The notes: generated by a model not told the origin, from the letters alone. 48,403 nt of DNA from Candidatus Adlerbacteria bacterium (GCA_903900775.1 CAIUOD010000041.1:1-48403); one strand, 5' to 3'; positions 34,608 to 44,286 are shown, counted from the first letter of the stretch. A program made the numbers and translations.

Positions 34608-35623
34608 ATTTTTTCTATGGCGCGCAGTTTGGCACTGCGCGCGCGCGGATTATTAATAATTTCTTCTTGGGTCGGCGTAAGTGGTTTTTTGTAGAGTAGC
34701 CTGCCCTGCTCTTCTTTGACCTTGGTTGCAAAATAATTTTTTACCTGCCGGTCTTCGATGCTGTGGAAGGTGATGACCGCGATGCGGCCCTTGGGCGCCA
34801 AACGCTCCCACGCGGCCTCGAGCCCTGCTTTGAGCGCGCCCAGCTCGTCGTTGACCGCGATGCGCAGCGCTTGAAAGCTCTTGGTGGCTGGGTGCAATTT
34901 ACCGCGACGATAGGCTGCCGGGACCGCACCCTCAAGCGCCTCGACAAAATCCGCCGTCTCGGCAAACGGCGCGCGCCCACGACGCTCCGCGACCGCCCGC
35001 GCGATGCGTCGCGCGTAGCGCTCCTCGCCATAGCCATAAAAAACGTCGGCCAGCGCCTGCTCGCTCCACGTATTCAAAATTTGCGCCGCCGTGAAGCCCG
35101 AGCGGGGCTCGGGCCCGTAGCTCATATCGAGCGGCTCATTATGCAAAAAAGAGAACCCCCGCCCCGAGGCGAGCTGTTCGCTCCGCCAGCCGAGATCAAA
35201 AAGTGCTTTATTTATTTTTTCTACACCAAGTTTATCCAAGGCAGTGCCCAGATCAGCAAAATTTGATTCAACTACTTGTACTTGGGCGGTGTTGCTTGTA
35301 TCAAGAGCAGACAAGCGCACGCGGGTCGCCTCCACAGCGCTCGGGTCGGCATCCAACGCAATAAGGCGGGCACTCGCCTGCCCGCCGTGGCGGGGTGCCG
35401 CGCGTAGAATCGCCTCGCTGTGGCCGCCCTGCCCGGCGGTGGCATCCAAAATAACGTCGCCAGCCTGGGGCGTGAGCGCCGCCAAAACCTCATCAACCAT
35501 TACGCTCTTGTGCGCTGACTGCCGCTCATAGGCCCCGCCGCTCTCCTCTCGAGTTAAGCGATGCGGCCGGTGAGCGGGAGTCAATGCAAAAGTCATGGTT
35601 GGCATAATTTTTTTAAAGAACAT
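34604..35623 (-). CDS. rsmH: 16S rRNA m4C1402 methyltransferase RsmH
   Basis: HKSVMVDEVLAALTPQAGDVILDATAGQGGHSEAIL...VITFHSIEDRQVKNYF. Confidence 0.96.
   Translation of the reverse strand: MFFKKIMPTMTFALTPAHRPHRLTREESGGAYERQSAHKSVMVDEVLAALTPQAGDVILDATAGQGGHSEAILRAAPRHGGQASARLIALDADPSAVEATRVRLSALDTSNTAQVQVVESNFADLGTALDKLGVEKINKALFDLGWRSEQLASGRGFSFLHNEPLDMSYGPEPRSGFTAAQILNTWSEQALADVFYGYGEERYARRIARAVAERRGRAPFAETADFVEALEGAVPAAYRRGKLHPATKSFQALRIAVNDELGALKAGLEAAWERLAPKGRIAVITFHSIEDRQVKNYFATKVKEEQGRLLYKKPLTPTQEEIINNPRARSAKLRAIEKI
35365..35394. repeat. REP-like compound palindrome in rsmH (GGCGGGCA-ctcgcc-TGCCCGCC-gt-GGCGGG)
   Basis: Overlapping perfect inverted repeats; encodes PRHGGQASAR segment. 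Confidence 0.65.
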
Positions 35624-36047
35624 TCAGCTCGCCCAATTTTTGTGCCATCTGCTCGGCGTCCTTCTCGATGCGATGTTTGTATTCGCCCCAGAGCTTCTCG
35701 TTCCAAATTTCGACTCGGTCGGAGACGCCGGCCAAGACCACGCGCGTCTCGAGGGTGGCAAACTCTTTGAGAAAGTCCGGGACCAAGACGCGCCCCGCGC
35801 TGTCGACCTCGGTCTCAACAGCGCCCGAGAGCAAGAAGCGGCTCATGCCCCGCGTGTCGGCCTGGCCAAAGGGGAGCTCGGCCAATCTGTCGGCTATTTT
35901 CTGCCATGCGCTTGGAGCGAACATGAAGAGGCACGAATCGAGGCCTCGCGTGATCACCACTTTGTCGCCGAGCTCCTTGCGAAACTTGGCAGGCAGAGAA
36001 AGGCGCTTTTTGGGGTCCAGGGTGTGTAGATATTCGCCAATGAGCAT
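35613..36047 (-). CDS. mraZ: Transcriptional regulator MraZ
   Basis: MLIGEYLHTLDPKKRLSLPAKFRKELGDKVVITRGLDSCLFMF. Confidence 0.96.
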   Translation of the reverse strand: MLIGEYLHTLDPKKRLSLPAKFRKELGDKVVITRGLDSCLFMFAPSAWQKIADRLAELPFGQADTRGMSRFLLSGAVETEVDSAGRVLVPDFLKEFATLETRVVLAGVSDRVEIWNEKLWGEYKHRIEKDAEQMAQKLGELNVL

Positions 36048-36053
36048 AATTCA

Positions 36054-36100
36054 TCCCACTCTCTCCCACTTCGGAGCAGGTATATGCCATTCTACCCCAC
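36054..36100 (-). promoter_or_regulatory. Putative MraZ-box repeats upstream of mraZ
   Basis: Minus strand GTGGGGtagaATGGCA ... GTGGGAgagaGTGGGA, 10-bp periodicity. Confidence 0.65.
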
Positions 36101-36127
36101 CCGAGCTAATAGGTTATCCACAAGCAA

Positions 36128-36148
36128 CAGCCCCGATTTGAGGGGCTG
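36128..36148 (-). terminator. Hairpin CAGCCCC-GATTTGA-GGGGCTG downstream of lysS
   Basis: 7-bp perfect inverted repeat. Confidence 0.5.
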
Positions 36149-36170
36149 TAAAGCACTCGGCAAAAAACCT

Positions 36171-37754
36171 TTATCTCGAAGCTTCCTTGAGTCGTTTGAG
36201 GACGAAATCTCTATCTAAAACGGAGAGGAACCAACCTGCTTTGGGGCCGTACGATTTACCCAAGAAAGAAAGATAAATAGCACTAAAGAGTTCGGCTGGA
36301 GCAATGGCCGCCTCTTCTTTCAGTGTATGGAGTTTTTGGTGAAGCGCTTCGCCGTCGGGTATTGTCGCCTGCCCTTCGATAAAGTCGGCGAGTAGTGCGA
36401 GCGCATGCTTCTGCACCGGCGAGAGCACGGCGGCTTCGGAGAGTGTTTCTTGGAGTTTAAAGACAAATTTTTCGGGTGCAAAGAGCTCGAGCCAGTGCAG
36501 TGCATAGCGCCGGCGCTCCTCGGCCTCTTTTTGCTCGGCATCATTCAACGCTTCGCCTTTGAGGAGCGCCATCTCGTCCCCAAAATCGAGGTGTGGCATC
36601 TGCGCGACAAACGCCACCTGCGAGAAGCGCGGCAGGAACATCCTTGCCGACACTCTTCGTCCAGGGTAGAGATACTCGAGCAGGCGCGAGTCGTCATCGC
36701 GGACGCCGCTCCAATATTTCTCTAACAATTTGTCGTACTGATCGAATAAAATCGGTATCGTATCCCCCGCCGGATCGAAATTGATCTGTTGATTAATATC
36801 TTTGCCAAAAAGCGCGAGGCGAAAGATGTGCGGTGGTACCAGTTCGACGATTTCTTTTGCCGAGGAACCTTGGCCTTTGCTTGAAGACATTTTCTTGCCA
36901 CCCACCAGGAAGAACTCGTTGGCGACGCCGAAGGGCTCGGGATAATCAAAAACATCTTCCGATATGCGCCGCGCCACGTCGCGCGCGCCGCCTTTGGAGT
37001 AGTGATCTTTGCCGCCGCCTTCGATATCGACACCGACCACTAACCACTTTGCCGGCCAGTCGAGTTTCCACGGGAGCTTGGCTTTGCCGCCAAACGGAGA
37101 CACCTTCCCGTTGTGCCCGCAGCCCTCAGCCCACGCGACCGCCTTGGGCTCGCAGGTGTACGTCACCAAGGAACCGTCCCAAACGCTTACTTTGGTGGTG
37201 CCCATCTTGCCGCATTGTTCGCAGATGACCGAGAGCGGGAACCAGCCCTCGGGGCGCTCGGCGCCTGAGACCTCTTTATATATTTTGCGCACCACGGCCG
37301 CGCGATCGAGCGCCAGGCGTATCGCGCCATCCATCTTGCCCGCGCGATATAATTCGCTCGCTCGGTAAAACTCTGGCGAGAAGCCCGCTTCTTTTATTGC
37401 CGCCATAAATTCTCCGCCAAAATATTCGGCGTAGTTCGAGGCCGCTTTGGGGTCGGGCGAGGGTATCGCGTAAAGCGGCTTGCCCATCTCTTTTTGATAA
37501 ATCGCGGCATCGAGATACACCGGCAGGCCGTCCATCGGATCCATATCGTTGATCTCGTATTTAAACGTGTGCGGGATGCCCGCCTCGCTCAAACGCTCGG
37601 CTATCGCCGCATGCAAGGCCAGCGCGCGCATCGAGCCCACATGCACGCGGCCGGAGGCGGTCTTTTCATCACGGATCAGGAGCGTCTTCCCCGACGCGAT
37701 TTTATCCTTGAGCGACTCCTCTATTTGTCCGTAAATTCGGTCGAGCCAAAACAT
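36171..37754 (-). CDS. lysS: Class I lysyl-tRNA synthetase
   Basis: TASGRVHVGSMRALALHAAIAERL (HIGH-like), KKMSSSKGQGSSAKE (KMSKS). Confidence 0.93.
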   Translation of the reverse strand: MFWLDRIYGQIEESLKDKIASGKTLLIRDEKTASGRVHVGSMRALALHAAIAERLSEAGIPHTFKYEINDMDPMDGLPVYLDAAIYQKEMGKPLYAIPSPDPKAASNYAEYFGGEFMAAIKEAGFSPEFYRASELYRAGKMDGAIRLALDRAAVVRKIYKEVSGAERPEGWFPLSVICEQCGKMGTTKVSVWDGSLVTYTCEPKAVAWAEGCGHNGKVSPFGGKAKLPWKLDWPAKWLVVGVDIEGGGKDHYSKGGARDVARRISEDVFDYPEPFGVANEFFLVGGKKMSSSKGQGSSAKEIVELVPPHIFRLALFGKDINQQINFDPAGDTIPILFDQYDKLLEKYWSGVRDDDSRLLEYLYPGRRVSARMFLPRFSQVAFVAQMPHLDFGDEMALLKGEALNDAEQKEAEERRRYALHWLELFAPEKFVFKLQETLSEAAVLSPVQKHALALLADFIEGQATIPDGEALHQKLHTLKEEAAIAPAELFSAIYLSFLGKSYGPKAGWFLSVLDRDFVLKRLKEASR

Positions 37755-37793
37755 GTTTATAGCATAACGTCTTTGGCCAAATTTCTATAGTAC

Positions 37794-37822
37794 TTGACAA
37801 AATGTATGTCAAGATGTAATAT
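37794..37822 (+). promoter_or_regulatory. Consensus sigma70 promoter TTGACA-17-TAATAT with embedded TTGACA..TGTCAA dyad
   Basis: -35 37794-37799; -10 37817-37822. Confidence 0.75.
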
Positions 37823-37880
37823 CCCGCCCAGCAGGACTTCACCAATTCAACAGCCGTGAATCGCGGCGGGAGGATAAACT

Positions 37881-38600
37881 GTGCGTCGTTTTGTGAACTT
37901 GGCGGCATTTGTGCTGCTCTTCGCCTTCGCCGCCTTCCAACCAGTGCGAGCGTGCGATTTCTTCGCGTTCTCGGACGTGAAGAGCCGCTACATCTACAGT
38001 GACTCAGGTGTCGTCGGCAGCAAGAACCCGGTCGTGCAGACCGGTTTGTCGACCACGTGCGCCCACTGGTCATTTGACCTGTGGAATTCGTCCGAGCTGT
38101 CCGGCAAGGGCAAGTATGGGCGCCGCGGTGGTGGTGACGAGAACGATTTCGCACTCATCTACCGCAATTCGATCGAGACGGTCCTCGGCAAATTCAACTA
38201 CGCCGCTTCGGTCGCCTACTGGGCGCTCGGCTACGGCAAAGCCGGGTTGTACGGCGTCCGTGACGACATGACGTACAACTACGTCGAGGTGTCGCGACCG
38301 TTCAAGATCGGCGACGCGACGATCGAGCCGTTCGTTCGGCCGTCGCTTTACCAGCCGTTCAACGGCAAGGGCGAATGGGTCGTCTGGGGCGGGGCCAAGA
38401 TCGAGCTGCCGATCAACAATTGGCTCTCACTGGTCGGCAACGTCTCGGTGGCCTACAGCGCCACCAAACATGTTGCCGTCTTCCGCCCGGGCGGCGAATT
38501 CAACGCCAAGCTCGGCGGTGGTTGGGGCGTCCACGCCGGGGTGGGCTACTGGAACGACGCTGGCACCGTCTGGTATGGCGGCGCCAGCAAAGCATTCTGA
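37881..38600 (+). CDS. Secreted beta-barrel-like protein
   Basis: GTG start with GGGAGGA SD; signal peptide; alternating amphipathic strands; C-terminal Phe (GGASKAF). Confidence 0.7.
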   Translation: MRRFVNLAAFVLLFAFAAFQPVRACDFFAFSDVKSRYIYSDSGVVGSKNPVVQTGLSTTCAHWSFDLWNSSELSGKGKYGRRGGGDENDFALIYRNSIETVLGKFNYAASVAYWALGYGKAGLYGVRDDMTYNYVEVSRPFKIGDATIEPFVRPSLYQPFNGKGEWVVWGGAKIELPINNWLSLVGNVSVAYSATKHVAVFRPGGEFNAKLGGGWGVHAGVGYWNDAGTVWYGGASKAF

Positions 38601-38645
38601 TCTTCCGCTAACACCCGCGCCTTGGAGAAGCTTCGGGAAAATCAA

Positions 38646-38680
38646 AAAGGGCTCGGCAACACGCGTTGTCCGAGCCCTTT
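38646..38680 (+). terminator. Rho-independent terminator AAAGGGCTCGG...CCGAGCCCTTT + T-rich tail
   Basis: Long stem followed by CGCTTTTTATATTTTT; probably bidirectional with greA. Confidence 0.85.
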
Positions 38681-38706
38681 CGCTTTTTATATTTTTGCTA
38701 ACAAAA

Positions 38707-39186
38707 CTACTCGACTTTTAGAATTTTATATTTCTGTGCGCCTTTGGGAGTGTGGAAGGAAAATTCATCGCCCTTCTTTTTGCCGAGGAGCGCCGCGCCC
38801 AAGGGAGAATGATACGAGACTTTGCCGGCCAGGACATCCGCTTCTTCGGCACCGACAATGGTATAGGCGTGCTTGGCGTCGTCTACTTTGGCGTCGCCGA
38901 TGGCGATTTTTTGTACCGTCACCGCCGAGCCCATGGCGATGATGTCGCCCTTGCCTGCGTGGACGATTTTGGCATTCTTGAGGACAGCCTCGAGCTTTTG
39001 GACGCGCTCCTCAACCGCGCTTTGCATGTCGCGCGCTTCTTGATATTCGGCATTCTCGGAGAGGTCGCCCAGCGAGCGCGCATACTCGAGCTGTTCAGCC
39101 ACCTCGCGACGGCGAGTGGTGCGCAACTCTTCGAGCTCTTTTGTGAGCTCTTCGAATTTTTCTTGCGAAATAAGTTCTTCGGCCAT
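38707..39186 (-). CDS. greA: Transcription elongation factor GreA
   Basis: ARSLGDLSENAEYQEARDMQ; C-terminal FKBP-like domain. Confidence 0.95.
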   Translation of the reverse strand: MAEELISQEKFEELTKELEELRTTRRREVAEQLEYARSLGDLSENAEYQEARDMQSAVEERVQKLEAVLKNAKIVHAGKGDIIAMGSAVTVQKIAIGDAKVDDAKHAYTIVGAEEADVLAGKVSYHSPLGAALLGKKKGDEFSFHTPKGAQKYKILKVE

Positions 39187-39228
39187 GCGTTGGTACATCA
39201 GTTTAGCTGGTCTGTGAGTAATGTCAAC

Positions 39229-40932
39229 TTACTGCAAATACTGCGGGGCGTTTGCCTGCATCCACTGCAAGAATTGCCCCATCGCGCCCGGGCTCCCTTG
39301 GAGCGTGCCCGCGGGGCCGCGCTCGAGCACCATGGCGTAGGCATAGCGCGGATGCTCGTAGGGGAAGAATCCTATCATCCACGAATTTTCAAATTGATTG
39401 CTGGTCCCGACTTGCGCCGTGCCGGTCTTGGCCGCCACGTGGACGGCGCCCAATTTGACCGCCTGCGCGATGCCGTCGGTCACGCCGAGCCGCATCCCCT
39501 CGCGCACCACTTGGAGTGCATAAGGAGAAACAGCGATTTTTGTGCCCTGGGGCGAGGAGCTCGCGATGAGTTGTGGCGTGAGCAGGATGCCGCCGTTGGC
39601 GATAGCCGCAGCCTCGCGCGCGGCCTGGAGCGGCGAGACCTGCACGCCATACTGCCCTATCGCCGTGTGGTAGGTGTCGCCGAGGTGCCAGGTCGGGTCC
39701 GCGGGGAAGGTTGCGGCCTTCCACGCCGGGGTCGGGAGATTGCCATCGGCATCATTAAAGCCGGCGAGCCCTGGGTCGCTACCGAAGCCGAACATCCTAA
39801 AGTATTGATCAAGTTTGTCGATGCCGAGGCCTGCTTGTACCGGCTGGCCCGGCACGTTGAACCCGCCGCCGACTTCATAAAAATAGACATCCGAGGAGTA
39901 CGCGATGGCGTGGCGCACATCCACCCAGCCGTTGGCGCGCCAATCTTTAAAAATCGAAGGGTGTGCCGGATCGTAGGGGTTGGGCACGCTGATGGAGCCG
40001 GTTGAAAGAATTTGTTTATTCTCATCTATCACGCCTTCGGTGAGCGCGGCGGCGGCTACCACCGGCTTCACGATCGAGCCCGGCGCATAGAGGCCATTGG
40101 TGGCGCGATCGAGAAATGGCCGGCGTGAATCGGCATTGATAGCCGCTATCGCTTTTGTATCTCCTTCTTCAACTAATTGTTGCGAATAGTCGGGATAGCT
40201 CGTGAGCGCTAAAAGCTCTCCCGTCTCGACATCCATGATGACCCCCGCCCCGCCTTTAAAGCCCGAGGCCTGCGCCTGTTTTGCGATCGCGCTATAGAGT
40301 GCCTGCGTGACACTCGCATCAATCGAGAGCGTGATTTTTTGCCCCTGCTGTGCGGGCTCGGTGACGCTCTGCGAGACGATTTTGCCCTGCGCGTCGGTCT
40401 CGGTCAGCTGGGTGCCGTTTTGCCCCGCCAGTTCGTCATTAAAGGCCTTCTCGGCGCCATCGAGCCCGATGAATTCGTTTCGAAAATAGGTCCCCGTGCT
40501 GTCTTTCGCAGGCGGCTTCACATACCCCACGACATGCGCGAGCCCGGCAAAATTTGCATACGTGCGGCTGGCAAAATCGTCGGCGACCGACTGGCGCTCG
40601 TTGTAGGCCAAGGGCACGCCGGTGCGATCAGTGATGATGCCGCGATCGGCAAATATGGTCGCTTGTGCGAGCTGATTTTGCTGCGCGCGGGTAGTATAGG
40701 AGGCGCCGTGCACCAGTTGCAAATCGCCCGCACGAAAGACAAGCGCCAAGGCAATCACGGCGAGCACGATCTCGGCAATCGTGAACGTGCGCTGGTTCAG
40801 TGGTCGCTCAATGCGGCCTTCGAAGTGGTCGCGATCGAAGCTCGGTAAATTTGAAGAATCAAATAAAATCTCATCCGGCTGGACTTCATTGCCCAGCCTC
40901 TTTTTTTTATTCCGCCATCTGCGCACTATCAT
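39229..40932 (-). CDS. mrdA: Penicillin-binding protein 2 (MrdA-like)
   Basis: DVETGELLALTSYPDYSQQLVEEG; YAPGSIVKPVVAAAAL; YSSDVYFYEVGGG; VAAKTGTAQVG; start trimmed to avoid mreD overlap. Confidence 0.92.
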   Translation of the reverse strand: MIVRRWRNKKKRLGNEVQPDEILFDSSNLPSFDRDHFEGRIERPLNQRTFTIAEIVLAVIALALVFRAGDLQLVHGASYTTRAQQNQLAQATIFADRGIITDRTGVPLAYNERQSVADDFASRTYANFAGLAHVVGYVKPPAKDSTGTYFRNEFIGLDGAEKAFNDELAGQNGTQLTETDAQGKIVSQSVTEPAQQGQKITLSIDASVTQALYSAIAKQAQASGFKGGAGVIMDVETGELLALTSYPDYSQQLVEEGDTKAIAAINADSRRPFLDRATNGLYAPGSIVKPVVAAAALTEGVIDENKQILSTGSISVPNPYDPAHPSIFKDWRANGWVDVRHAIAYSSDVYFYEVGGGFNVPGQPVQAGLGIDKLDQYFRMFGFGSDPGLAGFNDADGNLPTPAWKAATFPADPTWHLGDTYHTAIGQYGVQVSPLQAAREAAAIANGGILLTPQLIASSSPQGTKIAVSPYALQVVREGMRLGVTDGIAQAVKLGAVHVAAKTGTAQVGTSNQFENSWMIGFFPYEHPRYAYAMVLERGPAGTLQGSPGAMGQFLQWMQANAPQYLQ

Positions 40933-40955
40933 CGTGCGCAGTATACCCCCTGCCG

Positions 40956-41237
40956 CTAGAGCTCGCGAGGGATGCGCGGCCGCATAAAACGCATGAGCGC
41001 GGCGCGCAAGAGGGCGAGGGCGACCACCCCCGCGGTAAACGGCAAAATGACGAATGAAAGCGCGCCCGCGGGAGGCCCCCACAAGAGATCAAAAAAGAGC
41101 CCGAGGCCCACGGCCCAGGGGGAGCGCCCACAAAGCACGAGGAGGATTATCGCCAGCACAGCTCCAGGCCAAAAACCTGCCAGTATCGCCACCAGAGCGA
41201 GCAGTAGCGCGAGCACGAGTGATATTTTGCACATCAT
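40956..41237 (-). CDS. mreD: MreD-like membrane protein
   Basis: Position between mreC and mrdA; hydrophobic. Confidence 0.65.
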   Translation of the reverse strand: MMCKISLVLALLLALVAILAGFWPGAVLAIILLVLCGRSPWAVGLGLFFDLLWGPPAGALSFVILPFTAGVVALALLRAALMRFMRPRIPREL

Positions 41238-41989
41238 TTGAGTATTTCAACAAAACGCAGAGCAAACGGGTTGGTGGGGAGTTTGAGATAGATTGTCTCG
41301 AAAGAGTCGCCTTCTTTAGCGGTGACCGCCGAAACCTTCGCGGCGAGGTTCCCATTCACGCCCGGGAAAACGATCGTCTCGCCCACCAAGGCTCCCGTGC
41401 CAGCCGGTACGGTCGCCGTCATCGAACCGCTCCCCTGCCCCACAATATCTATTGGCGTGGCCGCACCATCACCCGATGTCAAAAGCGCGGTGAGATTTTG
41501 CCCCGGCGAAGAAAAAAGTTCTGCGCGCGCGGTCGTTGGATACACCTGTGCGATGGTGCCGATAGCCGACTCCCCGCCGCCGAGGACCAGGTCGCCCACC
41601 GCGACGCCCTGCTCGCTACCGGCGTCTAACATGAGCGTGTCGTAGGGTGTCGCAGGCGGCCGCATGAGGACACCCGCGAGAATAATTTGCTTACCACCAC
41701 TGCGACCCAAAATTTGTTTGAGGTTAAGATTTTCTTGATAGAGCAGATCTCGATCGGCTAAAGCGGCAGTACTCGAGGCGAGCTCGGCTTCAAGATCAGT
41801 GACTTGCGACGATGAGAGCGACTCGCGCGCGGCCATGAGCGGCCCCATCGCACGCCACAAAAGGCCCGAGAGCCCAGAGCGCCACAAGAGCACCATTACG
41901 ATGAGGAGTGCGGTCGCGAACCACATCCACCAGCGCCCGAGGAGGCGCCCTGCGTTCGTATTTTGATGACTACGAAATGTCTTCTTCAT
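41234..41989 (-). CDS. mreC: Rod shape-determining protein MreC
   Basis: N-terminal TM + ENLNLKQILG; synteny with mreB. Confidence 0.88.
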   Translation of the reverse strand: MKKTFRSHQNTNAGRLLGRWWMWFATALLIVMVLLWRSGLSGLLWRAMGPLMAARESLSSSQVTDLEAELASSTAALADRDLLYQENLNLKQILGRSGGKQIILAGVLMRPPATPYDTLMLDAGSEQGVAVGDLVLGGGESAIGTIAQVYPTTARAELFSSPGQNLTALLTSGDGAATPIDIVGQGSGSMTATVPAGTGALVGETIVFPGVNGNLAAKVSAVTAKEGDSFETIYLKLPTNPFALRFVEILK

Positions 41990-43022
41990 ATTCCAACAAA
42001 AGATCCTGGTGCTGTTCGATGTTTTCTAAAATAACGCCGGTGCCGCGCACCACCGCCGTGAGCGGGTCGTCCGCAACCATGACCGGCACCTTGAGCCACT
42101 GATTCAGTAGTTCACTAAGCCCCCGTAGCTGTGCCCCGCCGCCCACGAGCACTAGCCCCGAGCGCATCACGTCGGAGAGAATTTCGGGCGGCGTTGTCTC
42201 GAGAACTTCGCGCACCGATTCGACCAAAGTGTCGATTGATTGTGAGATTGCTTCGCGGATGTCTGAATCGGTCAAAATAACTTCGCGCGGGAGCCCCGTG
42301 ATAAGGTCGCGGCCACGCACTGCGGCCGAGAGCGGCTGGCCGCCTTCGATGACCGAGCCTATGGCGACTTTGACCTCCTCGGCCGTCTTCTCGCCGATAA
42401 GCATTTTAAATTCGGAACGCACATAACCGATGATGTCGCGGTCGAGCTTGTCGCCCGCCACGCGCAGATTTTTAGAACGCACGATGCCGCCCAAAGAAAG
42501 CACGGCAATGTCGGTCGTGCCGCCGCCGATGTCGACAATCATCGAACCGACTGCCTCGCGGATGGGGATGCGCACGCCGAGCGCGGCAGCGATGGGCTCT
42601 TCGATAATGTAGACCTCTCGCGCCCCGGCGCTATGCGCCGCGTCGCGCACCGCACGCATCTCGACATTGGTGATGCCCGAGGGCACACCCACCACGGCGC
42701 GCGGCCCGAGCATTTTTTTGGAAACGCCTTGCGCGCGATTGATGAGATACGCGAGCATTTCTTCGGTTGCTTCAAAGTCCGAGACCACACCCTCAACCAA
42801 AGGGCGCACGGCCGCGAGGTGCCCCGGCGTGCGGCCGAGCATGTCGCGCGCGGCCCCGCCAACCGCCACCACCTGATCGGTCTTGGTGTTGACCGCGACC
42901 ACCGACGGCTCGTTGACGACAATGCCTTTGCCGCGCAAATAGACCAATGTATTGGCGGTGCCTAAATCGATGCCGATGTCGTTGGAGAGCATCGGCAAAA
43001 AACGAGCAAACGGGTTACGCAT
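41970..43022 (-). CDS. mreB: Rod shape-determining protein MreB
   Basis: DIGIDLGTANTLVYLRGKGIVVNEPSVVAV; MIVDIGGGTTDIAVLSLGG. Confidence 0.97.
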   Translation of the reverse strand: MRNPFARFLPMLSNDIGIDLGTANTLVYLRGKGIVVNEPSVVAVNTKTDQVVAVGGAARDMLGRTPGHLAAVRPLVEGVVSDFEATEEMLAYLINRAQGVSKKMLGPRAVVGVPSGITNVEMRAVRDAAHSAGAREVYIIEEPIAAALGVRIPIREAVGSMIVDIGGGTTDIAVLSLGGIVRSKNLRVAGDKLDRDIIGYVRSEFKMLIGEKTAEEVKVAIGSVIEGGQPLSAAVRGRDLITGLPREVILTDSDIREAISQSIDTLVESVREVLETTPPEILSDVMRSGLVLVGGGAQLRGLSELLNQWLKVPVMVADDPLTAVVRGTGVILENIEQHQDLLLEYEEDIS

Positions 43023-44286
43023 GGGTGAGCTCGCTGATTAACTCTGATACGCTTTGGTGTGTGGTGCGGCCCGAGCCGCGCTCGACGCACTCAAACTTCC
43101 CCGCCGCGAGCGTTTTCTCCGAGACGATCACGCGCAGAGGGATGCCGATGAGATCCGAGTCGGCGAATTTTTCTCCCGCACGTGCATCGCGGTCGTCCCA
43201 CAAAACTTCGACCCCAGCCTCGCTCAATTCGCGATACAATTCGGCCGCTTCGTTTTTGACATCTTCGTTGCCATTCGAAAGCTCTACCAAATGTACCGCA
43301 AACGGCGCAACACTTTCGGGCCAGACCAAGCCCTTCTCGTCGGACAAAAGCTCCGCAATCGTCGCCATAAGTCGCGCCGGGCCGATACCATAACAACCCA
43401 TGAATACAGGGATATCTTTGCCTGATTCGTCTTTGTAGGTCAGACCAAGCGGTTCCGAAAAACGAGCGCCGAGCGTGAAGATATTCCCCACCTCGATTGA
43501 TTTTGCCTCGGTGAAGTCGTTACCCAATCCCAAGTCTTTTTTAACCTCATCGGTGAACACTTCTTTATTGATGGCGATTTTCTTAGCCTCGTTGATATAG
43601 ATGATATCCTCGCCCGCTTCGCTCACCGTTTGATATTCGTGGCTGAATTTACTGAACGATCCGCCGGAGGCAAACGTTTTGTACGTCTTATCGCCTATCC
43701 CCGCGCGCGCAAAGATACGTTCATACGCCGCCGCGCACGCATCGTAAAACTTCAGGTGTTCGTTTTCGTTCTTAGAAAACGAATAGAGATCTTTCATCAC
43801 GAACTCGCGTGTACGCATGAGGCCGCTCTTAGCTCGCGTCTCATTGCGAAATTTGGTTTGGAATTGATACGGATAAGCGGGCAGATCTTTGTACGATGAG
43901 ATGTGCTCGCGCATGAGCGCGGTCAGCGGCTCTTCGTGTGTCCAGCCGAAGCCCACTTCGCCTCCTGTTTTGAACTCGGATTTAAACCACACATCCACCG
44001 CCTCGTCGCTCCAACGTCCCGTCTTTTCCCACAGCTCTTTGCGCTGGAGCGAGGTCATGCTGAGTTCCTGACCGCCGATACCATTCATCTCTTCGCGAAT
44101 AATGCCGACGATTTTTTCAAAAGTTCGGAGCCCCAAAGGCAGGAGGTCGTAAACACCCGCCATTTCTTTATGGACGAAACCGGCACGAATCAAAAGCTGT
44201 GCGTTTTTGGACACTTCATCCTTCGGCGCCTCTCTCCTCGTTTTAGTAAAAAGCTGGGACTGCTTCATGCTGTGCGCATCGTTCAT
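43015..44286 (-). CDS. proS: Prolyl-tRNA synthetase (short form)
   Basis: GVYDLLPLGLRTFEKIVGIIREEMN; LMRTREFVMKDLYSF; GCYGIGPARLMATIAE. Confidence 0.95.
   Translation of the reverse strand: MNDAHSMKQSQLFTKTRREAPKDEVSKNAQLLIRAGFVHKEMAGVYDLLPLGLRTFEKIVGIIREEMNGIGGQELSMTSLQRKELWEKTGRWSDEAVDVWFKSEFKTGGEVGFGWTHEEPLTALMREHISSYKDLPAYPYQFQTKFRNETRAKSGLMRTREFVMKDLYSFSKNENEHLKFYDACAAAYERIFARAGIGDKTYKTFASGGSFSKFSHEYQTVSEAGEDIIYINEAKKIAINKEVFTDEVKKDLGLGNDFTEAKSIEVGNIFTLGARFSEPLGLTYKDESGKDIPVFMGCYGIGPARLMATIAELLSDEKGLVWPESVAPFAVHLVELSNGNEDVKNEAAELYRELSEAGVEVLWDDRDARAGEKFADSDLIGIPLRVIVSEKTLAAGKFECVERGSGRTTHQSVSELISELTHA

Noticed and set aside
34763-35266. Plus-strand ORFs opposite rsmH, ftsI and murF (e.g. 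34763-35266, 33407-33862, 32129-32635)
   Set aside because: Antisense to well-identified dcw genes; no motifs.
38752-40005. 417-aa plus-strand ORF antisense to greA and mrdA
   Set aside because: Opposite strands encode clear GreA and PBP2; GC-rich antisense frame with low-complexity R/H/G composition and no recognisable motif.
39229-41082. Overlap of mrdA and mreD as given in the ORF track
   Set aside because: An artefact of the longest-start choice; start at 40932 (MIVRRWRNKKK) removes it.
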